Below, piece after piece: positions 11,601-23,700 of a DNA stretch of 64,000 nucleotides. A program made the position numbers and the translations under genes. The notes below the pieces were generated by a model, which worked only from the letters and a program-made list of their open reading frames with translations, was not told where the DNA came from and did not search any database. Source of the DNA: Guillardia theta CCMP2712 (lineage: Eukaryota > Cryptophyceae > Pyrenomonadales > Geminigeraceae); the NCBI RefSeq assembly GCF_000315625.1, contig NW_005434565.1:112374-176373 (forward strand). Reading direction: 5' to 3'. Within the stretch, counting starts at the first letter, position 1; every line of letters begins with the position of its first letter.

Positions 11601-14600
11601 CGCCTCGATGGTTTCCTGCACACGGTTCGAAGACGTCTGAGCTGAGAACTGAATGTTGAGGTCAGTCATGGACTCCGGGAGCTGCGCGAGGCACTGCTGG
11701 ATGATGGTTGTCTTGCCGCAGCCGACAGGGCCAGTGATGATGACGTCACGATGCTCGCGGATGAGAACGTCTAGTAGAGACGTGTTGCGGATGGAGTCGA
11801 TGGTCGGCACGATCAGCTTGAAGAAGGGAGTATCCGCAGTCGGTCTCCATTGCTTCGCCGTCACTTTCTCTTCCCAGGGGCTCCACTGCACCTTGTGAAC
11901 GTCAACGAAGTAGTCGTAGACTGTGTTCTTGCCCGGTAGCTGGGCATCGATCTCTCTGATACAAACGTCCAACTTCCTCCTTCCGTTCTCGTCTGCTCCA
12001 GCTCCCAGAGACCAGGCTAAGCAATATATGAACCACATCTCAGTCATCTTTGCAAGCGTGTCACTTCCTGGTACGATTCCGTTCGCCTTGGTGCTCAAGG
12101 CGTCGAAGAGCTTCGTCAAGCTGATCACAGTGTTGAGAGGAGAGAGCGGAATGAGCTCAGTGACGTTGTGCTTCTTGTTCTCGAGTATCTTGTCGATGTA
12201 CTTGTCGATCAGATTCGAGATCAGCGGTACCATCTCAGCATCCTCCTCCTTGCCCTTCTTGGACTCCAACCAGCTGTCAGTGTAAGAGCGCCATCCCAGC
12301 CCTGAGAGGTCGAAGTAGATCATCCCTGCTCGACTCACTGTGGCAGGTGAGGCCACAGCAAGGTCCTCGACTTCGAACAGACACTTGACCATGGGAGGCA
12401 ACGCGATTCTTTCGCCGTTGATCAGAGTCAACAGCTTATTGTCGTCCAGAACCGTGTTCATGCTCTCTATCCACAGGGTGTCGACGGGCCCGTCCAGAAG
12501 GATCCATTTGTTGTCGGGCTTCTCGTCGGAGCAGGCTTCACGCATGCAGCTACTGAGAGTTCCATCAGTCCATTCGCGCGTCATCAGGTTGTACTCGCCG
12601 AACAGCTCTCCCAGACTGAACGCCTTGGGATTGAGCACGAAAGTCACCACCCGCTCCCACCCGCTCTTATTCTGCTTCTTCAACGAGTTGTGAGCCTTCT
12701 GCAGGGTGGACCAGGCGGTGGTTTTTCCTGTCTTGGTTCGCCCTACCAGCATGTTGCCGTGCCGGCAGGCCTTGGCCTCGTAGATCTGGATGGTCTTGAG
12801 GATGATGTTTTGATTGTGCTGCAGCTTTGACTCGGTGAGGGACTCTTTAATGCCTTGCAGCAGATCTCCGTAGTCCACCACAGGCAGCTCAACCCCTGGG
12901 AAAAGATCCCCGCAAAGAGCGTTGAAGAGGTGGATGTCCGAGCCCACCAGCTTCGGGATGGACATGTCTCTCACTGCCCGCAGAAGGATCACTTCCTCCG
13001 ACATCTCCGGATCGACTCGCTTGACAGAACCTGCGACGACGAGGACGGCTTTGATAGCTCTCATCCCGTAGTCATAGTGATCCTGCTTGCTCATCTGCTG
13101 CTGCATCAGCTGGTAGAGCGTGATCAGCTTCTTTCCCAACACTTTTCCGTTCTGAAATCCCTCAGAGCTCAGCATGATTTCAGCTATCAAAGCAAGATCC
13201 GGCACCATCATCGCTATCGGCCTCAGAAGAGCTTTCAAATTGTCGGGAAGTTCAGAACGGCCGGCATATCCCGGGTTCATGGTGACGAAGATCCCGAGGG
13301 TCTTGATCAGCTTGATATGAATTCCTTCGAAGATGAGAGAGTTTTGCATCTCCTTGACAGCCGTGAGGATCTGAAGGATCTGCTGGGCTACAACTGAGAG
13401 GACCTCTATGTCAATCCTGTTGAACTCATCGAAGCATGACCACGCTCCCTGCTGGCAAAGACCTGAGAACATGCGCCCGAGAGACTTGTAGTCGAGGCCA
13501 TCCGAGCAGTTGAAGACTAGCACGTACATGGCGATCGCCTTGCCGAGGTCCTTCACCGTCTCTGTCTTGCCGGTGCCAGCTGGGCCCAGGGGATTTCCTC
13601 CTCTCTTGAGGTGCAGAGCTGTGGTGAGGGTCATGTAGCACCTGTCAGTGAGAGGGGTGATGACAAGCCTTCCGTTGTTCCCCTGGTATTCGTAGCCGTA
13701 GACGAACTTGCTCTGATTCTGCTTCGTCAGGCAATCGTCAATCTCTTTGTCCCAATAGAATCGAAGTTGTGACATCCACTCGAAGTCGTTGAGGTACGCC
13801 GTGCCGTTTTTGATCATCTTGTCGATTACATCTCGAGCATGGACTTCGATGGTGATGATTGCGACGACCTTGTTTCGGTTGAGCTTGTTCAACTGGCCTC
13901 TCACCATCTCCGCATACTTGTTGAGCAGCACCACCTGCTTCTTCTTGGCGGTGCGGACGCCGACCTTGTTGCCTTTCTCGCTATCAAGGAGACCCTTCTC
14001 ACACTCAGACGTCCACTGCATCTGACCGGCAGTGATCAGGAGCTGACCCGGAAAGTCGTTGACCCACTTCTCTCGCTTGGTTCCTTTCATGGAGCTAAGG
14101 GTTTGATTGAGAACCTTGCGGAGGGTCTGGCGCATGACATTCTCGATCTCCAACAACCAAACTTCGACAGGTCCATCTATCGTGATGTGACTCGTGAACA
14201 GCACGCTCTCTCCGTCCGGCGAGTTCATGGCGATCGCTTCGTAATTCCTCCGACCGTCTTTGCCGGGCGGCTCAAGTTTGAGGGACTTGATGGCTTCGAA
14301 GCACTTCTTCAAGTGAGGCTGGACAGCCAGGGGGTCTCTTGCCTGCCCTAAAATCTCCAGAAGGTCGTCGTTGGAGATGAAGTAGAATCGCGGGAACGCC
14401 TGCCGTTTGGTCTCCAGGTACTGGTCCAACGACTTTTGGATCTTCTCGAGGTTCGACTCCAAGTTGTTCAGCGTCTTCAGCATTCCGTCCAGTTTGCAGG
14501 CACTCACGACGTTGTTCTCCTGTTGCAGACGTTTCATGATCTGCTTCCATGTGGTGTTGATCTGATCGAAGAGCTTCGACTCGGTCGGCAGCTGCTTCCG

Positions 14601-17600
14601 AATGTCTTCTGAGCCCACGAAGATGTTCTCCAGGTACATCCAGTATCTCTGCACCGTGAGGATCGACTCGACGGTCTCTGAGACCAGTGACAGCGTTTTC
14701 TCCCACTTCTCAAGCTCGGGGAGAAACGACAAGGCATACTTGGATGACTTCATGGTTGAAAGTGAGACCACGTTGTCCTCCAAGGCTGCAAACACTTCCT
14801 CCGTAGATCTCAACATCAAGTAGTCTTCCTTGTACTTGTGAATATCTAGCTTCATGACGTTCCAAGTGCTTTCCATGTTGTTGACTGCTTTCTCAATCAT
14901 CAACTCCTTGCTGGCAGAGTTCGAGATTGTACCGATCACCTCTGCAAAACTGGGAAGCTGTAGTTCCATCACCTTGTTCAGGGTGAAATCGTCATCGGAA
15001 GGCTCGAAAGTCTTGCCAATATGCTCCATCAGTTGTATCCAGTGACGATCACGAAGGGCCTCGTTCCTGAGGTCTTGGATGAGAGGCAGCGCTCTCTTGA
15101 ACTGGTCCACTTTCTCTCTCGTCTTTTCCCAGATGTCCCAGTTCTTCACCTCCTTCCCAATCCTCTGCAACTTCTTGTTGAACTTTGCTGCTGCCTCCTC
15201 CATTTCCTCTGTGTGAAGGTCCGTGAACCTTCCGTTCTTCCACAACTCCCACATTTCATTCCACTCCTTCACCAAATTCCAACACTGCTCCAATAGCTCC
15301 AGGTCCTTCTCCACCAGAGATATGTCTTTGTACACCGGTCTATCCAGACCAAACAAGTCAACTCCGGCCTGCATTTTGCTCTCACCTTCTCGGTCTGCCG
15401 ATGTCATTTGCTTCCAGTGTTGGATCTGACTGAAGGCCTTCTGCAAGTCAGTGTTGGGATCGAAAGGTCCTTCCGACAGAAACTTCTTCCTCTTGTTGGC
15501 GACATCAATCTTGAATTGTTCCAGGCTCTGAATCAGGTTGCCTTTCATCTTCTCTTTGCTGCTGTGAAGCGACCGCTCTGAGTCTGTTAGCATCGCCTTG
15601 AACTTGACAAACTCATTGGGAAGAGACTCCACTTGCTCTTTTTCTTCTTCGGGAATGATGATGTCAAATTTCTCCAACAGCTTGTAGTGATCGTACAAAG
15701 GCTCAAACCTTGCGCTGATAGAATCTGTTTCCTCCTGCAGCTTCTTACATTGTGAAATCAGTTCGGCCAGCTCATCCAGATTGGAAGGATGTGTCTGAAA
15801 CTTCTGCGTGTTTGAAAAGAAGAGATCTCGCAAGGCATTTAATTCTGATGTTGCATTGCTGTGAAGCAAGGAAGTGAACTTGTTCTGCCAACCAATGCAG
15901 TGGCCAACAATTGCTTGCTTCAATGGCGAGCAATCGATACAGATGAAGTTCATGTTGACTATTGTATCTTCGGCAAGTATGTCATTCTGCAGCTCTCTGT
16001 ATCGTTGAATGTCCTGCTCGAAGGTTGCCAAGGTGCGGTTTGCTTTGGCATACCTCCGGATGTATGCATCTTTGTCATAGTCCCACGTGTGCTTGTACTT
16101 CTCCCAGAACGTCAGGTACTTTTGAAGTTTATCCAGGCTTGAGCTCATTCCTCCCATCACGCTCACCATAATCTTGAGGATATCTTCGTCATTCGAGATC
16201 CGCGAGTAAAATGTCTCCTTTGAGTCATGGAGGTCCTTCAACTTGGGGATGATTGTCACCACTGTGATGAGCTCCTTGGAGACATTGTTCACCATTTGCG
16301 TTAAGTTGTTCATCGTGGGTTTAAACTCCACTCTCTCCCTCTCTAACGTCATGTTCACCTTGAAGATAGGGTGCACCTCAGTCTTGGCATCGCCGTTGAT
16401 TGCCTTCGATATTTCTTGCAAAGATTTCTTCACGGTTGTACGCAGGGCATCTTCAACCATCCGATCGATCTTGGAAACATACCTGTGCCATTCTCTCTGT
16501 ATTTCTTCCATGTCGTTGCTGAACATCTCGTAACTCTTTGAAATCAGGTTCTTGATCTCTTCATGCGCATTCTTCAATTTGTTCTTGACGTCAGAACGGT
16601 GTTCGTCTTGCACTTGTTCAAAGCTTCCTTCTTCATATATACGCTTGTTCTCTATCTTCACCAACAAGGTATCTGCAATCATGTTCCCAAGTTTCATGAT
16701 TTGATCATGATTGGACTTGAAGGTCAGAACGAGTCTATAGACTTCTTCACAATGTGTACGGCATTGTCTGCAGTAGTAGTCGACTATACCGCGGGAGGAC
16801 CAATGCATCTTAGTTATACCAGGGTTGATGATCCGTTTCAGGTTGTTGAGTTTCTCCTGGAATAATTTACGTTCTCCCTTGTCTGTAATAGACAGAATCT
16901 TGTTGAAATCTCGCACAACAAGCAGCACGTTCTCTCGGATCACCCTGAACTTTTCACGCTGAGAAGCCATCTCCATAGCCGTGTAGGGGATAGGAAACAC
17001 CAACTTCTCCCAGTACCGGACTTCTTGGAACAATCGGATCAAGTCCTTGTCGAAGTTCATCTCCAGGAAGCCTCCGGCCACCTGGACGAGAAGGTTTCGC
17101 TCCAGCTTGCTCGCGTAGTTCTCGTCGATGTTAGACGCCCAGTCCTGATAGTTCTTCTTGATATATTCATCGATCGCGCCGCTGAGCGCGTAAAAGTTCG
17201 ACTGAGCCTCTTCATGCTCTCTGCAGCTTCTCAGGTAGTAGGTCGAGTTCAAGACTGTCATCTGATCCTGCAACCTTTTCTGCAAGGACTTGGCCCATAC
17301 GGCTGAACCGGAATACTTGGGAATTCCCTGACTGATAGGAGGGGAAGAACGATTCTGATTGAACTCACGTCCTACCTTTGTCAGCTCATTGAAAAACAGT
17401 GAGTAAACAAACGACGATTTGTTCTGCACCGTCCTCTTGATTGCTTCGCGCTTTGCCATATGGTGGAATGCCTCTAGCATCCTCAGCCCCTGCTCTACGG
17501 TGGAGACTGTCTCGAACGCACTTGTGATAACGTTTTGCATCATCATCTCCAAATCCTTGACTCCAGATTTGAATACGTTGTAATCATCATGCCATTTGGT

Positions 17601-19670
17601 CGCCTTCACATCCAAAATATTATACTTGAGGTTTGAAAAGTTAGTGATGAGCTTCTTGAAACTCTGCTGAATCTTTGTAAGGTTTTTCGAGATTTCGTCT
17701 CCTTGCACGCCACTGAAGACAGGTATTTCTGATTCCTCCGAGGGGCTGAATTGATTTTGACTCTCACATACCTCCAGCAAGTCACGGCATCTCTGCATGA
17801 AGGCATCTATTTGTGCGAAGATGCGACTCTCGTCATAGTTCCATGCTTTTTCGGGATCGATTATCTTCATCCTTTCTACCATCTTGCGGTAGATTTCTTT
17901 CCAGTCGTCTCCTGACTTTATGCTTTCCTGCAAAACTTGGGAGGGTTCTTCTATTTTACCGTCGAAGATGTCTTTCAAGTTGATGTTTTCACAACAACGT
18001 AGAATGATCTCGTTGCTGACTTTTCTCAGCAACCCCATGATTCGCTCAGGCGTATGGTAGTACTTAGACAGAGACCATATCACGCGGATCAGATTCAAAA
18101 TCTCCGGGAGATGTTGTGAAATGTCTTTCGGCTTCGCGCTTGCCAGTTTGGTACAGGGATCGAAGAGGATTTGGAGGAACTTGAGGTTATCGCGAGCTTC
18201 TTCACTGCCATCCATGATCTCTTGCGCTAGGTCGCTGAACGGTTTCAAGTATGACGACTTTGCTTTCTCAAGGACCGAGCAGATCCGCTTCACATCTGAT
18301 CGTTCGAGCTGTGAGCTGATTCCACTCAAATCGTCTGAGCGGCTTTTCCAATGCTGTATCTCCGCTAGAGGGCCTCTGTCCTCGTGTTGAGCATCGCTGT
18401 GAGAGGCATCGGACCCAGCAATCACCTCTTTGATCTGCCTCGTCCAGTGAATCAGGTTTGTCTCCAGGCGCTGGACTAGCTCCTTGTCTTTCACGCAGGC
18501 ATCCAAGTCAGTCAGATCGTCTCTCGGCACGTACAGCACGGTGTTGCCATGGATCTGATGCGAGCTTTCAGTCAAGATTGCCATAAACTTGTGTATCTGT
18601 CCGCTGAATTCCTTTCTAAAGCTGCACGCACTTGTCAGGGGTGACAAACAAACGCTCGACTACAGACCTATCTGGCCATGTGCTGTTGGACGAAACCGCC
18701 GGCACGTAGATTCTGCTCATCAACTTCAACAGGCTCGGTATACTTTCAGGACCAAGACCGTTCAGCTTCCCTGCAACAATCAGCCAACATGTCAGTGCAA
18801 CATCGTTTGCTATCCCTGCACTCACCATACTGCACCATCCTCCATATGTTTTCTCTCGTTACTGGAGACCCGCTGGACCTCATGAAGTACATGGCATTTT
18901 TAGCTCCGGGAGGCGGCAGATATTCTGAAAGGACAAGATCCCCTTTGAGTTTATACGCAAACAACCTCGCGCTTCTATCGCTTGTCAGGAATTTAACTGT
19001 TTCTTTGCGAACCTCATCTTCCTGCCACCAGACAAACATCAGGGATTGCATGAAGCACAAGCGTCGCACTCACAAAACTCTGATCTTCAGCGCACACGTG
19101 GGATTCAATCAACCTATCCCTGATCCACTCTACGCACTGAAGCAAACGCATGCCTTCCAAAGCTGAATCTGAGGGATCCTGCTCCGAGGGAAGGTCGGCC
19201 AGGATCTCTCTTGTAGTTGCAGACGTGTTCTTTTTCACGCTGATTTCTGCAGTTGCTTCAATCGGAGAGGCCTTGATCGATGAGACCGCGATGGAGCCAT
19301 TCACATTTTCGTTCTTAGGGGAGGTTTCAGAGGCGGTTGGATCTTGTACATCAGTTCCATTTGGTGATGCTTGCTCTTGCTCTCCTTGACTTCCGCTTGC
19401 CTCTTGACTTGTTTCATTCTCAGCAGGTCTCTCAGGGCTCTCGCCATTCTCATTACTCTCTTCGATCTTTTCATTGTCAATCAGTTTTTCTTTGCTTCCA
19501 ACCGGTGTATCCGTATCGTTGTTCTGCGGAGAGACGTTCTCGGGGCTTTTCTTGCCTGAATTTGGATCGTCATGCTTGTCGTCTTGACCAAGTCCTTCCG
19601 CTTGCTCCTCTCCTTCCATGACCGTCGCTTCTACCCCCTTCTCCTCCTGCTCCTCCGCCTCCGTCGCCAT
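5697..19670 (-). CDS. DNAH2: Axonemal inner-arm dynein heavy chain, DNAH2 (I1/f beta) type, 4604 aa
   Basis: This is the motor subunit of an axonemal inner dynein arm, an AAA+ ATPase that slides doublet microtubules in the flagellum. Exons 19670-19074, 19021-18826, 18770-18668 and 18615-5697 give 4604 residues; exon 4 alone is 12,919 bases. P-loops are visible in AAA1 (GPAGTGKTET, ~residue 1977, with CFDEFNRID as Walker B), AAA2 (GRTKTGKTTAW, ~2257), AAA3 (GPVGCGKTTII, ~2595) and AAA4 (GVGGSGRQS, ~2947). The coiled-coil stalk and microtubule-binding tip lie between about residues 3175 and 3480. The C-terminus (CPCYYYP, then DHWIKRGTA) and the segment KMTTEPPRGIKPNLTRL resemble DNAH2 rather than outer-arm chains. 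The first 199 residues are acidic and low-complexity. The usual length is about 4400. Subtype assignment is from remembered family sequence, not alignment. Confidence 0.93.
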
Positions 19671-19864
19671 TCCAATCGGCCCGCGGGTACCAGGACTTCA
19701 GAGAAACACTCCAACTGCTAAAATTGTATATTGAAATTCGAAATGTGATAAGGATATATTCAAAATGAATACCCAACTCCAAGGTAACTAACGGTTGGGC
19801 TCCAATGCTCCATCACATTCACCCTCATCCCCCTCTAGCCCCGCCAAACCCACTGGGCCTGATT

Positions 19865-19887
19865 GGGGCCCGGTCTGCCCGGGCCCC
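19865..19887. repeat. Perfect GC inverted repeat (9-bp arms, 5-nt loop)
   Basis: GGGGCCCGG is followed by TCTGC and then CCGGGCCCC, giving a perfect 9-bp stem. The arms are themselves largely palindromic. The hairpin lies about 195 bp upstream of the DNAH2 start codon, so a regulatory or insulating role is possible but untested. Confidence 0.75.
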
Positions 19888-20296
19888 GACTGAGACTCCG
19901 GGCCTCTTTGCTACCAGTGGTTTACTCAAAGTTAAGTGATCGGACGGACTTCCAGCCATTCACCGTGTAGTGACATAGTAATATTTACCCAAGGGGAAGT
20001 ATCCAGTACTATCTTTTCTCAACAAATTGCATACGAAGCCTGCGGAGGGAGAAAGGAGCATGTTGACCTATTGACTCTGGCGAGCAGGTAATGGACGGCC
20101 GTTTGGAGGGGACAAATCTGCACTTTCAGTGTTACAGGAGATCTACCAGCAGCTTTCTTTTACAAGTGACTCAACAGCTATGGATGCGTACATACGAGAT
20201 GGTGATACGTTGGAGTATTTTGGAGGAGTGAAAAGCAATGTTCATGAGGACATCTTGAGGCTCGGACCATAGTATGATAAATAGCTTATGAAAAAT

Positions 20297-20484
20297 ATAA
20301 ATAGCATATGAAAAATGATATGGCATATCAATAGCATTTGAAAAATGATATGGCATATCAATAGCATATATGAAAAATGATATGGCATATCAATAGCATA
20401 TGAAAAATGATATGGCATATCAATATCATATGAAAAATGATATGGCATATCAATAGCATATGAAAAATGATATGGCATATTCAT
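20297..20484. repeat. 30-bp tandem repeat, about six copies
   Basis: The unit CATATGAAAAATGATATGGC plus ATATCAATAG repeats about six times in tandem with few changes (one CATTTG, one CATATATG, one AATATC). There are no unique spacers, so it is a minisatellite and not a CRISPR array. It is AT-rich and contains the NdeI-like palindrome CATATG in most copies. Confidence 0.9.
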
Positions 20485-20759
20485 TAAAAGTATTGCGGCA
20501 TAGTCACTGAGTAGCATACTAGTTCTGACTAACAAGAAAGCATTTGTGCCACTATACGCTGTGACTCAATGACCCCTTGCTAAGACATGACTGGAACAAC
20601 TTGTCAGTGGTATATCACGAGAGATATTTGTGATAATGAGCTAAATTGAAATCGAATGTCTGATGAGTCTTGAACACAATCAACGTAGAGCCTGACGCCA
20701 CTCGCGGCCTACAGCCTTGGATTCTACTTGGACGTACAAGAAAGGTTAAGTTATCATAT

Positions 20760-23700
20760 CTACTTTACTTCCGACAACAAGCTTGACGCCTCTGCGACCG
20801 CTGCGAGGACATCCGTCCAACCAGCGACCTGAAGCTTGAGGGCCTGCAATAGGTGAAGTCATCATGTGGAATTGCATACGAGCAACGCACTTTTCTGTAC
20901 AGGTCCTTGAACGCATCCTTGTTGCGATGACTGCTGGCTCCACCTCGTGCCGGTGCCGTCGTCGACAAATCTCGCAGCAGACTTCGAAGGTCGTCGAGGA
21001 CGTTCTCTCTCGCCGACTTGATGTCGTTGGTCAGCTGCTGACTGCCTGAAGGAAGTCTCCGAGCGATGGCAAGGGCGTCTAAAGATTCCTTCATCGCCTG
21101 CTCCTCCTGTCACTGCCCGACAGCACAGCTGCAGCAACTTCACCTGCAGGCTCCTGGGGTTGGAGAACCTCCTGCGAACAAGTTTGGAAAGCGAGGAGAC
21201 AGCAAGGAGGAACAAGGCTTCTCCTCCCTCCGCCTGCCCTGCTCGTCAGAGTGATACACGAGAGTACCTTCACCACCTCGCTGCCACAGATGTGCATGCA
21301 CTTTCTGAGCTGGTTCTCAGCTGCTTCAAACCGTGACTTGTGCACCCTGGATGCCGGGCTGCTTCCCAGCTCTCCTTGGCCCAGGTCGAGCGTCTTCAAG
21401 TAGAAAGAGCCGAGGGAGAGATGTGACCGGGCCACCCTCAGAGCTGGAGCCTGCTGCTGCTGCAGGAAGTCCAGGGCCCTGACCGCAGCTGTCACGTGAC
21501 CTCCTCTTCCGAGTAAAGTCACCTGGCCCTCAGGTCGACTATCAGCTGGGCGTCTTCTCTCGCCCCTTGATCGCTCCACCACTGAGCCGCCGCGTTCCCC
21601 GAAGGATCTTCACGTAGGATGTCCTTCTCGAGGAGGGAGGCCATCTCGTCCAGAGTCTCCGCTATCTCCCCCTGCCGAACCCTACGGTGAGCGTGACTGA
21701 CTCGAATGACTCTGACTCGCCTGTATGATCTTCCACACCATCGGATTCGTCTGCCTCGTCTTGAGCGCTTTGAACGCCAGTTCATACCTACGTCCCTGTC
21801 TCACTCTCCGCCACATCATCAGCCTGCCACCCACATCGGGATGGAGGACGCGAAGCAGGCGCGGGCAGGGCCCTGAAACCTTCCTCCGCCCTCTTGTCGC
21901 AGCATGGAGCTCCTGCCCTTGCAACATCAGTCGCTTTCATCTCCCGCTTCACCAGCACCTCCCCCTCATCAGCCGGCCGAGGTTGATGGCAACAACCGCT
22001 TGATTGTCCTCATCCCTGTTGACGTCCATCAGCAGCTATCGCGCTCAGTTCACGAGTTGACAACCCGACGGTTGTGAAGACGCTGAGCGCTTGCTTCCAG
22101 TTTGTCTCCGCCTGCAGGCGATCAGCACGAGGAGGAGGAGGAGGAGGAGGAGGAGGAGGAGGAGGAGGAGGAGGCTGGGGCACCTCGTCGACATTCATTT
22201 CGCTCCAGAAGATCTTAGCCATTTCGTTACGCGCGTGCCCGAGACGTCGCTGAATTAGCGTGAGAAGACAAGGAGGCAGGCGATCGCCTTCACCATGTGG
22301 ATCACAAAGTCGACGTAAGAGCCGTGAAAGGCGAAGTAGCTCGTGGCCTTCTCGTAGTGCCTCAGCGCCTGAAGGTCCGTCAGCTCCTCCGCCAACATGA
22401 GCGAAGCTCTGACATGTTGCAGCCGCGTGCTCTTGGGCATGGCAACGACGTCCTGTAGAGGAATGTAGGGTAGATGTTCACCGTGCACGTCGAGACCAAT
22501 CAGCTGCCCTCCTGATTCCAAATTGTTGGAAATTTCCTCCACATCTGGAATGGAGTGAGGGACAGAGGAGGCGGAAGACAGGAAGCGACTCTCTCAACAT
22601 CATCTCACCTTGTTCTGGAGCCTGGTCACTTTCCTTCTCCTCCTCCCCGTCATTGCTGCTCGTGTCTCCCGGGCTGCCGCTGTTGGGGGACGCGAAGAGG
22701 TCGCCGAGGAGGACGCTGAGGGGGAGGGTGAGACTGATGTAGGAGGGATGAACAAGGTCACCGTAGGCGGGCGAGAAAGAAGGCCTCGAGCGGCTTCAGC
22801 CTGTTGGCTGCCGGTGACTGGTGAGAAGAAGAGAGGAGGCGTTTCTCACTGCGAGTCCTTCGACGAGGTGATGGCACATTGGAAAGCGCGTCGGAGCATC
22901 AGAAATGCGCTGGGAGGGTGGGATGTCAGAACAGGAGTCAAACTGCACCTGGCGGCTGATCTCAGCTCACCTGTCAAACTGCCCTTTGGAGACGTGAACG
23001 TTGCAGAGGAAGACAAAGCACTCAAGGGCCTGTGGGTGGCAGGTGACTGGAAGGAAGAGAGGTCCCATCAACTCGCCTTCCTCTTCAGTCGGTATAGAAG
23101 CGATCCACCGCCTGCAAGGGTTTGGAGGACGTTGATGCCCCTGGTAAGGCAGAAAGGTCATTAGGAAGCAGGAAAATCATAGTCGTTCCATCATCACCTT
23201 GACAAGTGACCGACGGCGCACTGAGTATCGAATCGCTTGTCTGAGGAGGGGAGGACGAAGGTGTCTGCATGTAGCGCATGATAGCTCTCGACGCACCTTC
23301 GAAACTTCCTCTCAGAATGGGGTAGGAGAGGTGAGGGAGAGGTAGAGCCTTACCCCAGTCTTCTCGATCTCACTTTGCTGCTGATCTCCTTGTCATCCTT
23401 CATGTCGTCTTCGATGTCGATGGCAACATAAGTTTCTGCAATCCCTTCTTCCACGGTCGCAATGAGAAACCCGTGCTCCCTCTCGTCCAACAGTGAGGAA
23501 CAGTGCAGCAGAAGCTCTCTCCTCCTCGTGCGATGCTCCTGCTCCACTGCTTTAACTCGCACTGCATGTCTCTTCCCTTCCCCACCTGCTTCAGGCTTCC
23601 TGCAAGACTGATCCAACATGTGTCAGTGTCTGGAAGAATCATGGGAGAAGGATAGAGAGATTGAAGAAAAGGAGGAAAGAGGAGTTGCACTGGAAACGAC

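Larger units (their letters stand above)
19671..20759. other. Spacer between DNAH2 and the EDRF1-like gene
   Basis: No gene is supported here. The spacer must hold the DNAH2 promoter and the 3' end of the EDRF1-like gene. It contains a perfect GC-rich hairpin (19865-19887), the 30-bp tandem repeat, and otherwise AT-rich unique sequence. Confidence 0.6.

Noticed and set aside
5697-19670. Outer-arm gamma or cytoplasmic dynein heavy chain
   Set aside because: The C-terminal third matches the DNAH2 pattern better (KMTTEPPRG, CPCYYYP, HWIKRGTA), so the inner-arm I1/f beta type was preferred; an alignment would be decisive.
20297-20484. Possible CRISPR array
   Set aside because: The repeats are directly adjacent with no unique spacers, and the sequence is clearly eukaryotic.
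22610-23164. 184-residue plus-strand open frame with a hydrophobic start
   Set aside because: Lies opposite convincing minus-strand exons of the EDRF1-like gene; its composition is that of an antisense shadow.
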